Assembly (NCBI GenBank): GCA_007026445.1
Contig: VDMD01000080.1
Span: 1 to 64,000, forward strand
Origin: Schizophyllum amplum
Taxonomy: Eukaryota > Basidiomycota > Agaricomycetes > Agaricales > Schizophyllaceae
DNA length: 64,000 nt
Direction of reading: 5' to 3'
Position numbers and translations under genes: made by a program. The stretch's first letter is position 1, and the number at the start of each line of letters is the position of its first letter. The notes beneath the pieces were generated by a model. That model had not been told where the DNA came from. It did not search any database and saw only the letters and a program-made list of their open reading frames with translations. Below are positions 54,128 to 64,000 of the stretch, piece after piece.

Positions 54128-54978
54128 GCTGTCGGGCGCTGAGCGTACAGCCGATTTATACGCGCTAGAGACAAAGGCGCTTACTTCTGTTCTTTCTGAA
54201 AACCTGCGCCTCGAGGGAAGTTCCTGTGACTGAAGAGCTAGATAGATCCCAGTAGATGATACACGCTGCCAGGCCTTGTTGGAGAATCCAGGTCTGGATG
54301 TGGATCGACGAGCTGATGATGTTCAAGACCGAAGGCCTGTGAAAATCGTGGCTCGTGAGTCATCGATATCGCCGACTTTCGAGTTCCGTGGTCACGTGTG
54401 TCACATAAGTTTGCGAGCGTTGACAAGGCAGAGGCACCGGCTTGAGCTTCATGATGCTGCACTTCGAGGTGGGATCTGCGGACGCGCAAACATACTCTCG
54501 CGAAAATAGCCTATGGGAGTATTGGCACATCAATATGTCGAGGAGAACTCATGGTAAGCGGTTGGCTTGGACCTGGAACGTACTGAGAGGGTCGACGGTC
54601 CCGCGTAATCTCAACGCAGCTTCTCTTCCGTTTCGTAGTATTGTAGGTCCGAGAGGCTATAGATCTCATCAAGGAAGATTATGAGCGTTGCCGTGGGCGC
54701 TCGTCCTTGTAAAGTTTCCAGACAATTCGGAAGGGATAAAACCTTCAACGATAATTGAGCGAACCGGTGGTGACATAAAGTTCGTGCTCTTGTCGTGTCG
54801 GAACAGGTCAAGCTGACCGTTGAGGTCAAGAAGTAAGCCGAAGAGATAAGATTAGATATCATGCATGGCAGTCTCCGGTCCGGATTCCGCCGTCGGCCCC
54901 TATATATATACCCCTTGTCTCCAACCTCCATCTTAAAAATCCCGGATTCACCTGCAGTCTCCTATAGCATCTGTCGAC
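54128..54978. other. Divergent promoter region between MYND and BTB genes
   Basis: About 850 bases between two divergent starts. It contains a TATA-like element for the BTB gene (separate entry). No other gene was supported. Confidence 0.45.
54901..54910 (+). promoter_or_regulatory. TATA-like element of the BTB gene at 54,979
   Basis: TATATATATA lies 69 bases before the ATG in otherwise GC-rich DNA and is followed by a CT-rich stretch, a typical fungal core-promoter layout. Confidence 0.45.
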
Positions 54979-55963
54979 ATGGACTCATCCAATGTTGCAC
55001 CTGAGCAATGCACACGTGACGCTGAACTATGGCTGAATGACGGCAACCTCATCCTACAAGACGCGTGTCTCTTTCGCGTCCATCACAGCGTCCTGGCCAT
55101 GCACTCGCTCTTCTTTCATGACCTGGAAACGATTCCTCAAGGCGAAGCGCAGGCTGCATATGACGGTGCCCCTCTGGTAGCTCTGTGCGGCGACGAACCG
55201 GCGGATGTCCGTCATTTTCTGAAAGCGCTGTATTTTCCCCAGTACGTGCTTTCGCGACGTCAAGTCGACATATCATCTCACTTGTTGATGAAGTTATCTC
55301 CCCCCTCCTCCTATGCAGGCCTCTGTGGACATCATCTTCGGTGTCCTCCGCCTCGCGCACAAGTATCAAGCCCTACAATGGCGATGCTGCGCACTTCGCC
55401 ATCTCTCCAAAATCTTCGCGACAGACCTGGAGACCCACCTCGACGTGGACGATCAGAGCGCTCATACAATCAGAATAGCGCTGGCTCTCGCGCAAGAGGT
55501 AGGCGCTGCCTGGCTTCTGCCGTCCATCTACCTAGGCGCCATGTTCTTCCCCGAGACCATGATTTCCTCCTCCGAATCACTCGAAGGAAGACCAGCCTGT
55601 CTGGCGCACAACGACCTCGCCATCATATTTAGCGCCATGTCCGAAGTGCAGCGGATGTTCCCGCGCTACGTCTTCTTGCTGCCAGGCCATCAGTGCTATA
55701 ACTACAAATGCGCAATGGCACGCCTTCAACTCAGCTTAGGCGATGGAGACTCCCGTTTCTCCGAGTCACCTCTGGACTTCTTGGACGATATTCTGGACGA
55801 TGAAGATGACACGGACGCTGTTTGCGCAACGTGCCTCGCGGATATGCGCTTGCATTATCAAGAGTGGAAGAAGGGTTTATGGGATGCCTTACCGACAATA
55901 TACAGGCTGCCTGCATGGCCGGAGCTCCTCGAGATGAAGAAGCGGGACCTGGAGGTGCGTTGA
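54979..55963 (+). CDS. BTB/POZ domain protein, about 303 aa
   Basis: Exon 1 is 54979-55245 and exon 2 starts at 55319; only the donor after YFPQY restores the frame. The N-terminus ELWLNDGNLILQDACLFRVH, HSVLAMHSLFFHDL, HFLKALYFPQY and GVLRLAHKYQALQWRCCAL is the same BTB layout as the genes at 14, 16 and 30 kb, but more diverged. The C-terminal half keeps ALAQEVGAAWLLPSIYLGA, a CATC cysteine pair and EWKKGLWDALPTIYRLPAWP. The frame stops at 55963 three codons past a possible donor, so a tiny last exon may replace the final residues. Adaptor function for CUL3 is inferred only. Confidence 0.8.
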
Positions 55964-56133
55964 CTGCTCCATGCTTCAGCCACGGAAATGCTCACGATAG
56001 CGTAGGGGACCGATTCCAACATGCAAAACTAGTGACTTATCTTCCTTACTTTATTTATGACGGATACAGATTTAGTCCAGTCCTCTCATCCATGGAATCC
56101 CGCAATTGTCCCGACAAAGCAACAAAATCAGGT

Positions 56134-57719
56134 CTAGTAAAATTCTTCGTCGCTCCAATACGCCCTCTCCTCCACCCCGTGAAGGTATATGTTACGACCA
56201 GGTAACTTTCCCGTCACTAGCTCCCGCACTTCATCCCACGCGACGAGCCGCCTGGAAACGTCCCCGTGTCCATTGCCCCGCAACGTCCAGCCGTACCTCA
56301 CCTCCGCCAATCTAGGGAACACCGTTCGCAGAAATTCAGCGACCGCGTGCACGTCCTCGATGGGGGAGTCGCCAACGAAGAGGTCCTCAAGCGCGTGGCG
56401 CAGCGCCGGCGTATGGCAAAACACCGACGCGTCTATGGGCACCGCGAGCGAGGTGAGGTGCGGACATCGCTCGGCAAAGGCGACGACGGCACGTAACGTG
56501 CATGTCGGAGCTTTATCCAAGTTCCGATTGCCGAGCTTGAGGACGCGCAGGGTCGGCCACCAGCGCGCGATCTCTTTGCAGTCGTCATCCGTGAGCGCTG
56601 GATTGCCAACCTCGAGGACGCACTCGGTGAGGTCGCGAAAGCCCGCGAGCGGGCGCAGGTCTTCGAGATGGAAATGATGCGTGGTTATCCTCCTCTCGCG
56701 AATGCGGAGAATGTATAAAGAAACATAGGAGGGTAGCGTTGCGGCAAGGTCTTCGTCATCTGTCGTTCTGACTGGACGAGCGGGGGCATGCTCCAGGGGC
56801 GAGCTGCGCCCCTCGATCCATGCGTAGGAAAGACTGTCAACCACGTCGAAGAACGGGCGACGATGAAAGAGGTCGAGTATCCACGGCGTCATATTTCGAG
56901 TGTTGTCGAAAAGGGACGAGTGCAAACCATCCATGAACATGCAATGCATGTCCGAGATGGTACGGATTGATTGACCATGCAAGAGTGCGCGGAGTAGCCA
57001 TGGGCCAAGCTGTCCACCAGATATCAGGTCTCTGCAAGCAGATGTGCAAAATTTTGCTCACATTTCCGTAGAAGTTTTCGATGGTACTATGCATTCCGAA
57101 AGCGACGAGCATTTGCTCGTGCAAAACGGCGCAGTCCTCGCTGATAAGCGCACCTGCCTCGCTATAGTCCACGTCAAGCAGACCAGGGAAGAGTGGAAGA
57201 GAAGGCGGGCAGGCAATAATCGCTCTGAACACTTCCGCGTTGCATTTTGTCTGAAGCTGGAACGTCCTGACGAAACGCGCCTTTTCATACACGGGGGTCC
57301 AATCGCTGGGTACAAGATCGCGTTTGATTTTCTGACAGGTTAAAGGTCAGTCAATCATATATGGACCTCCACACACAAGTAAGAAGACAACTCACAAAAT
57401 CCAACCGAAAGCGATGTTCATCGGGAAAAGAGGGTCGTGGCGAGAACTGGATCACGAACAACGGACGCATTGATGAGTTCATATGCCAGACCATATATCG
57501 AGTGTCACGCACTATAGCGAGACGCTCCTCCCAGGCATCCTCAGGTAGATACCTCAGTAGATATCTGAGTCGCGAAAGATTCTTCCACAGAAAAGGCTCG
57601 ACCGCTGCAGCCCAGCTCCTCGACACGGCTTTCAGCCTCAGCAGATCTTCCAGGCGCACAGTCCATAGATTTTCGCATATGAGACCTTGAATGTCCGGGA
57701 TATATAGGGCGTCGGACAT
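56134..57719 (-). CDS. F-box-like protein, 489 aa
   Basis: Exons 57396-57719, 57062-57331 and 56134-57009 join in phase. The N-terminus IPDIQGLICENLWTVRLEDL, LRLKAVSRSWAAAVEPFLW is an F-box-like domain. The rest is an LRR-like substrate half (LRPLAGFRDLTECVLEVGNP, IARWWPTLRVLKLGNRNLD, AFAERCPHLTSLAVPIDASV, FLRTVFPRLAEVRYGWTL). The second half aligns in motif order with the tandem genes at 57.8 and 60.2 kb, so the three form one family. It shares a 126-bp divergent promoter region with the gene at 57,846. Confidence 0.8.
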
Positions 57720-57845
57720 GCTGGTATGGGAGGACAAGGCCAGGAGCGTGCGGCATGCCTGCGCGGAATTGCACGTGACTGTCACGCGCTGAGCCAAGCA
57801 ACGTCACGCTAGCTGTTTACATGCCACATCACCTCCCGTCGCGCG
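57720..57845. promoter_or_regulatory. Short divergent promoter between two F-box-like genes
   Basis: Only 126 bases separate the ATG codons of the minus-strand gene (57719) and the plus-strand gene (57846). Both promoters must lie here or inside the neighbouring coding region, so coupled regulation is likely. Confidence 0.5.
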
Positions 57846-59611
57846 ATGCTCGACGTTCCAGAACTCAGGCTCCAGATATTCAGGTACCTGTGGATCAGTG
57901 ATGTGCGCCCCATTAGGCTCGTATGCAAGACGTGGTATCCAGAAGCAGATCAAGTGACGTGGGAATCGATAGAAACATTGCCGCCTCTGCTGAGGCTCTT
58001 GCCCGAGGATGCATGGGAGCAGGATATGGTACGGTACTCAGAAGTATACATTGGTCTATGACTTGACTCATGAGATTGACTCTAGGATACTTATTCGGAC
58101 ATGCTCGCCGGTAGCCGCTCATTTCCCATAGCCATTGTGAGGCCGCTTGTTCTGTTCTGCTGGACGAAGTTCAGTCAACTAATTGTTCTCAGAGGATCAA
58201 AAGAGCGCTTAGTCCTGGAGACTGGGCTGCTGTCGTAGAGCGGGCACGCTTCGTCAAGAAGTACCGAGCGTCGAGCATGTTGAAGTGCGGGGAAGACGTA
58301 TTCGCAGCTATCGTCGCTTCTCCACCACCATGCGTCCCGTTGCTGTCCGGTCTACAGACAGCGACACTTCACTTTTCATACTATCGTGGAAGGGCCTCAT
58401 TCTACAAAACCTTCTTCGACCTCCTCGTTCCACACATATATATCACCACGCTCGACTGCACGGCCGACGAGGAACTCATACCCGACCCCGGCGTTTCTCT
58501 CTCTCGTTACTCGAATTTGAGATCAATACGATTGAACCTCGAACCTGGAAAATACGCGGACAGCCATACGCATATCGTTCCGCCGTGGCCTACCTTCGTT
58601 TTCGACGAATCACACAAACCCGCTCAGCGCTACGACGTTCAATTCCTCAGAGCACTCGAGCGCTGTCCTAAGCTTCGCGATGTCAATCTTAAGACGGACG
58701 CCCAGGCCAGTTTGATTCTGCTTCGCACCCTCTCCCGTAATCCGACAGTGCAGTCCCTTGTATTACGGTACGACGCCGACAGGGGCGCACGATATTTCGC
58801 AGCTGAACTACACTCTCCATCATATTCTTTCCCTGCCTTCCCTGCTCTTCGGGAACTCACCATCAAGGGCCTCAAACTAGCAGACGCCCGTCGCCTGCTC
58901 ACGTCGTCGTCGACGCGCATACCTCTGGAGAAGATCGTCATCGAGAGGCACCTCTACGCGTCTCGTTCTGACGAATTCTTCATCGCCGACAAGGAGGAGC
59001 TTCTAGACATGCTAGAATTGGTATGCACGCAGCTCGAAGGCTATCGCTCCCTCCGCGTCCTCAGATTGGAGGGAAACTCCACCGAAGCGTATCCGTTCAC
59101 ACTACGAGATCTCCGCCCCTTGTCTGTATTCTCCGAGATACGCGAGATCAACCTCACCATGCCGCTCGCGCCGTCGCTCGTCGATGCGGACTGCGAGATT
59201 ATAGCGGGGTGGTGGCCGCGTCTGGAGGTCCTCATGATGGGTGACGAGGACATCGGCGATGAAGGTGACGCCAAGTGCAGCCTGCGAGGGCTCCTCTACA
59301 TCGTAGCGCGTTGCCCCTACCTCACCGACCTCCATCTGCCGCTGGACGCCAGCGTCATACCAAAGGTCGAACCAGCACCCGGCGACGCGCATCCGCCGTA
59401 TCAAAACTTGAAGCTGCTCTACATCGGCGACGCGCCGATCGTGGACACGGAGGGAGTCGCGCAGTTCTTGAAGACGATTTTTCCAAGGCTGCGCACATTG
59501 AAGTACACTTGGTATGGAGACCACGATGATATCGACAGGAGGCAGGCAGCGTGGAAGCGTGTTGTAGAATCGGTGACCGGAGTAGCAGCAGATGACCCTC
59601 TATGGCTTTGA
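57846..59611 (+). CDS. F-box-like protein, 550 aa (tandem copy 1)
   Basis: Exons 57846-58028, 58086-58136 and 58193-59611 join in phase. The N-terminus MLDVPELRLQIFRYLWISDV, RLVCKTWYPEADQVTWESIE is a clear F-box-like start. The large last exon is LRR-like: LRSIRLNLEPGKYADSH, FLRALERCPKLRDVNLKTDA, FPALRELTIKGLKLADARR, IIAGWWPRLEVLMMGDEDI and FLKTIFPRLRTLKYTW. It would recruit substrates to an SCF ligase. The gene at 60,168 has the same exon pattern (first exon 183 nt in both). Confidence 0.82.
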
Positions 59612-60167
59612 CGGACAGAAGAGCAATTTTCGTGGTAGGCACCTCGCTTTCCTTCACTTTGCAGCCAAAATTACCTTCAGCTTTGTCCAGTTCGACTCGC
59701 CTTGGCATGAGCCGCTATACGAGGATTCAAGATTTGTCGAGCGACTGTTCTCCACGATGGACGCAGGACCGATAACTCCAAGGTCGGGTCCCTTTGACTA
59801 CTTTTACGTCATTTGTTCGATGTACTTCTCGGCGAAACTTTAACCATATCATTGCAAGTGATATTATCGATCGTCAACGCGCATGCATGTCCCGTCCCTC
59901 CCGCATCGCGGTATCTTTGTCGATTACGGCAGGAATTTGCAGACAGGGCATCCAAGAGCGAGAGGATTATTTCGTGATCCTTTGACAAAGCCGAGAGCCG
60001 CATACGTTGACGAACTTCCCGCGTGAATGGATAACAAGCAGTAGCCGCGAACAAAGCCTTCCCGAATGGGAAGGCCATACGGCATTGTCACAGGCGTGAC
60101 TTCAGTTGGCGCGGACTTTGGTTCTCTATTCTCGACCGCCCATCTCGCACTCATCTCTCACCGCACG
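59612..60167. other. Intergenic between tandem F-box-like genes
   Basis: About 550 bases with no gene or repeat recognised; it includes the promoter of the next gene. Confidence 0.45.
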
Positions 60168-61947
60168 ATGCTTGACGTGCCAGAACTCCGGCTCGAGGTC
60201 TTCAGATATCTATGGATCACCGAAGTGCGTCCCCTCAAACTCGTGTGCAAGACGTGGTATTCGGAGGCGGATCAAGCGGTTTGGGAATCGATAGAAACGC
60301 TTCCGCCTCTGCTGAGGCTCTTGCCTCAAGATGCATGGGAGGAAGGTAGGGTATGTCAAGCGATATACTCTTTCCTACGTCAAACTCACAGAATGTAGGG
60401 CTCGCATGAGGATGAACAGGGCGGAGTTACGTTTGCATGGCCCGAAAACTTTGTGAGGTTCACTCGTATAGTTATGACTGGTTTTAGCTAATTTCCTACA
60501 GAACATTACACGCCCACTTCGACCGGAGGACTGGTCCGAAGTTATGAGGCGCGCACGTCATGTGAAATCCTACCGGATGCGCCAGATGTTGTCCAGCTGC
60601 ACTGACGCCGCCCTCGAAGCCATAGTCGCTTGCCCGCCTCCTCGAATTCCTCTTTTGGCAGGAGTCCGCTCAGTAACGCTCGAACCCCCCTCGAGTCAGC
60701 TTCTTCTCTACGCAAAGCTACTGCCACTCCTCATCCCGCATCAGTACATCACCACCCTGGACTGTACAGCGCTCGAGAGGTTCATCCCAGACGCGGACTC
60801 TTTCTTACCTCGATTCCAACGTCTCGAGTCAATCAAGCTGCATGTCGCTGCAGGACAATACGCACGCGCGAACTCTCGGCTCGTGCGGACGTATTACTAC
60901 TTCGCTTTCGACCGAAGACGCGATGCGAGTAAACGCTATGACATCCGCTTCGTCAAGGCGCTCGAGCTTTGTCCGAAGCTCCAACACCTCGACCTAACGT
61001 TCGACGCGGAGGCGACCATATCCATGTTACATACACTATCCGAAAACTCCACATTGCGGTCGCTCAAGCTGCGGTATGACCTCGGGGACGTGCACAAGTT
61101 CGAGAACGATCTCTCCGCAGCATATTCATTTCCAGCATTTCCCTCTCTTCGATGCCTGGAGATCAAGGATCTTTCAATCAGAGACGCCTCCCGTCTTCTC
61201 AGATCGCGAACACCCACGCCGCTGGAAGATATACGCATCATTGACAAACGGTACAACGCGCGTTTCAGAGATGACCAGGGATTCGGTCAGGGGAAACACG
61301 CGTTGCTCAGTACGATGGCCCTTATATGCTCTCAACTTGAGCCCTTTCGCTCCCTCCGCGTTCTTCACATCCAGGGACCCTCGTATGACATATTCTCCCT
61401 CACTCTGGGCGATCTCCGCCCACTCTCTGCGTTCCCCAACCTGCGCGAGATCGCCATCTCGATCAAGCACGACACCGTGTTGGTCGACGCGGACTGCGAG
61501 CAGATGGCCGATTGGTGGCCGCGCCTGGAAGTCTTCGCCTTCGGCTATGGGTGTCCGGAGGACGGTCCGAAGTGTACGCTGCGCGGACTCATGGCTTTGG
61601 CGAGCGGCTGTCCGTACCTCGCGAGGCTCGAATTACCGCTCGACGCGAGGAACATTCCAGACATCCAGCTGGGCCCCGGTCGCGCGCCACCACCGCACAG
61701 CAGCCTAACGCACCTAGACGTTGGCGACGCGCCCATTACAGACACGGAGGCCGTCGCGCAATTTCTGAAGACCACCTTCCCGAAATTGCGCTACCTAGAT
61801 TATAGTTTCTACCGCGAACACGGAGATCTCGACCGGAGGATGCGAGAGTGGAATAGGGTCGTGGAGGTGGTGACGGGGGTGAAGCCAGAGGATTACAGCA
61901 TCCACGACTCGGATGCCGAATCCGTTGATGATTCGGAGCATCTCTAG
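60168..61947 (+). CDS. F-box-like protein, 560 aa (tandem copy 2)
   Basis: Exons 60168-60350, 60399-60452 and 60502-61947 join in phase. The N-terminus MLDVPELRLEVFRYLWITEV, KLVCKTWYSEADQAVWESIE is nearly the same as in the gene at 57,846, including the exon-1 length of 183 nt. The last exon follows the same LRR-like order (FVKALELCPKLQHLDLTFDA, FPSLRCLEIKDLSIRDASRL, MADWWPRLEVFAFGYGCP, FLKTTFPKLRYLDYSF). It has diverged clearly and carries an extra acidic ending (DSDAESVDDSEHL). The first exon is better conserved than the rest, consistent with a fixed Skp1 surface and a changing substrate surface. Confidence 0.82.
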
Positions 61948-62753
61948 AGCATTGTATTCTGATCTCTTTACAGCAAGGTCTGTATAAATACCCACATGCG
62001 ATGACTCGCCTCCCCAACCTGGATGGCCCCGCTGTCTCCGATGCCGCAGGTGTGTACAGATGAGGAAGACGACTTAAGGCCGGGAAGACATCATAAAGCT
62101 GGGAAGACGTTCTAAGGCTGAGAAGCCATCATAAGTAAGGCTGGGAAGAGATTCAAGGCTGAGGGGAATATGCCACAGTCGCCGTGCTGACATGGAAGCT
62201 TCCTCAACATGTCGCCGGTGTTCTTTGGGGCCGAGCGCAGGCGCTTATGCATAATCTGAGTAAACACTCGGCATCTCGGCCATGGATTCGTTTCTACCGC
62301 GGTAAGACATCCCTGGCAGTATTTCCTAGACATGGCGAAGGGTGTTGCTATGTTGTTCTCCGCCTTATGAATTACCTCCGCTGTCAGGCGCGTCAATGGT
62401 CCAGGACGCGTTGTTTCAGCTCTTACAATCGGAACCAAATCTGAACAAACAGAACAACAACGAACAAACAAACCACATTTCTGTTCTCTTCCTGCACTCT
62501 CACTTTGCCAAGCATTTCCTCTTTCTTGAATGTCGAATGTTGAACGTTCATGAGCCTGCGGGCGCCAGCGTCGCAAATTCGGCTTTCTTTCCATTTCTGG
62601 TGAGAACAAAATGAATTGAAATTCGGCGGAGCTGATGCGGGACAATGGCCCGGGACCGCCAGCTCAAATATCATCTTCTCCTCCTCCCCCCATCTGCAAA
62701 TTCTACGCTCCTTACGTCTTACCTCAGACTTTACGCCAGCGAGCTTCTTCATC
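61948..62753. other. Intergenic with imperfect tandem repeat
   Basis: About 800 bases. At 62070-62165 a 20-25 nt unit like AAGGCTGGGAAGACATCATA repeats about four times imperfectly. Otherwise nothing was recognised; the part near 62,680-62,750 is CT-rich and likely promoter for the glycosyltransferase. Confidence 0.5.
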
Positions 62754-64000
62754 ATGGCCCTTGGCTTTTCCGGGCTCAAAATTCGTTTCGGCGGCGGCGG
62801 GAACGACGACAACATGAAGTCCCGCGCCGACCTCGAGAAGGGCGCCGCGGGGACTTCGTTCGTGGAATACAACGCAGCGCGGACGAGGCGCTTCGTCTCG
62901 CAGAACCTCAGCTACATCATCATCTTCTCCGCCGTCTTCATTTTCGTGCGCATCTATACCAGCCGAACGCTCATATCCCTTTCGACCGTGCCCGAGGAGA
63001 TCGTAGAGGTCGACCCACATCCCATCCCCCAGCTTATTGCGGACGCGCAAGAGCGCTTTGAGCGCAAAGTCGCGCGGCAGAGCCGGACGCTAGAGGCCGC
63101 AGCGGCGGAGTATCGCCGGCGCTACGGTCGCAATCCCCCGAAGGGTTTCGACAAGTGGTGGGCATTCGCAAAGGACAACGACTTCGTGATGGTCGACGAG
63201 TTCGACGGGCTGGTCGACGACCTCGAGCCGTTCTGGGAGATCTCGGGCGAGGAGCTCGCGCGGCGAGCGCTGCAGGTGCGCGTATAGCGGGGCGATCGTG
63301 CGCAGAAACTGACATGCAAGCAGGCCATTGAGCTCCCCTCCATTGACTTGGTGTCTATTCGCGATGGCAAATGGGCAAATATCCGCAAGCAGGGTTTTGA
63401 AGACACGGAGGAGGGTGCCCGCGCGCACGGCTTCCGCGTCATGTTGGAAAAGTTCGCGCATGAAGTACGTTGCATGTTCGTATCACAAGACGATTGCTCA
63501 CACCATCTGCAGCTGCCCGATCTCGTTTTCCCTATCAACGCAAAGGCGGAGGGCCGCATCATCATCCCCTGGGAGCACCGAGCGTACCCCAACATGACCA
63601 CGTACGACTACTCTGGTGCGTGCACCAATACGCCTGCCCCTTCATTCACTCATGACCATGCAGCTGGCATCGAATCTGTTCTCGGTGGTCCCTTCATCCC
63701 GAGCTGGACAGGTGACGGCAGCGTATGGAACTCATGGCGGCGAACCTGCAAGCCCACAGACCCCGCCCGCCAAATCTACTCCGGCACACGCAACATCTTC
63801 TCCCCGCCCCCCGTCGACTACCTCAATACCAGCAAGACCGCAGTTGAGCTCGATCTGACGTTCGTCAGCGAGACGCCGTCAAAAATCGACTACTGCCAGC
63901 AGCCGCAGGACCACTACAGCCAGGGCCACTTCTTCTCCGACTGGCGTGTCATTCCCATGCTCTACCCCATCTTCTCCCCCGCGAACACCAAGGGCTTTTA
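62754..64000 (+). CDS. CAP10/GT90-like glycosyltransferase, 5' part
   Basis: Exons 62754-63275, 63324-63464, 63513-63615 and 63664 onward join in phase; the gene runs off the window. The product is a type II membrane protein: a cytosolic head (MALGFSGLKIRFGGGG), a membrane anchor near residue 60 (YIIIFSAVFIFVRIY) and a lumenal part. PPKGFDKWWAFAKDNDFVMV, DEFDGLVDDLEPFW, VFPINAKAEGRIIIPWEHR and YCQQPQDHYSQGHFFSDWR are typical of fungal CAP10-type proteins. Relatives in Cryptococcus act in the Golgi on capsule or glycan xylosylation. The actual acceptor here is unknown. The start chosen is the first ATG that precedes the membrane anchor. Confidence 0.85.

Noticed and set aside
1..64000. CRISPR arrays, prophage, integrons or bacterial operons
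   Set aside because: Spliced eukaryotic genes throughout; no regularly spaced repeats or bacterial signals were seen.

Overview
This is nuclear DNA of a filamentous basidiomycete, probably an Agaricomycete. The signs are many spliced genes with 45-60 nt GT-AG introns, GC-rich coding sequence, and families typical of that group: F-box-like proteins, BTB/POZ proteins opening with a DLWFDDGN-type motif, a MYND-finger protein, lineage-specific multi-pass membrane proteins, and a CAP10/GT90-like glycosyltransferase. I saw no bacterial, viral, organellar or CRISPR features and no complete tRNA or rRNA gene.

Layout. 0-5 kb: tail of an aldo/keto reductase, a fold-back element, an F-box-like gene and a frame-broken ferric reductase. 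5-8.1 kb: gene-poor, with a second fold-back element and one weak small secreted-protein candidate. 8.1-11.7 kb: a long, frame-broken, Pro/Gly/Ser-rich gene. 12.4-18.4 kb: an inverted duplication of a two-gene module (multi-pass membrane protein plus BTB protein), arranged TM(+) BTB(+) BTB(-) TM(-). 19-25 kb: a third fold-back element, a TXNDC17-like thioredoxin-fold protein and two unrecognised housekeeping-looking genes. 25.5-30.6 kb: F-box-like gene, FAD monooxygenase and a third BTB gene. 30.8-40.8 kb: an array of four paralogous small membrane-protein genes plus a 3' remnant of a fifth, with shared promoters and intron positions; the last two copies lie in a 1.7-1.8 kb direct segmental duplication. 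Between those two copies are a box-B (tRNA-like) repeat and remnants of a GATA-type regulator. 41.6-45.2 kb: a GH29 alpha-L-fucosidase. 45.5-52 kb: a decayed and an intact copy of an unrecognised family, with two unrecognised genes between them. 52.3-62 kb: MYND protein, fourth BTB gene and three F-box-like genes, two of them tandem duplicates. 62.8 kb to the end: the 5' part of a GT90-like glycosyltransferase.

How it fits together. The window looks like a rapidly evolving, duplication-rich region. F-box-like proteins (five) and BTB proteins (four) are, in general, adaptor types for SCF and CUL3 ubiquitin ligases, so nearly half of the recognisable genes may be substrate-adaptor-like. Frame breaks are concentrated in a few genes (ferric reductase, proline-rich gene, both 7TM copies, one small-membrane copy, one paralogue at 45.5 kb). 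The GH29, MYND, BTB and F-box genes splice cleanly. This points to real decay at those loci, but local indel errors in the assembly cannot be excluded from sequence alone. The strongest candidates for something undescribed are the small membrane-protein array at 31-40 kb and the palindromic 7TM/BTB module at 12-18 kb.
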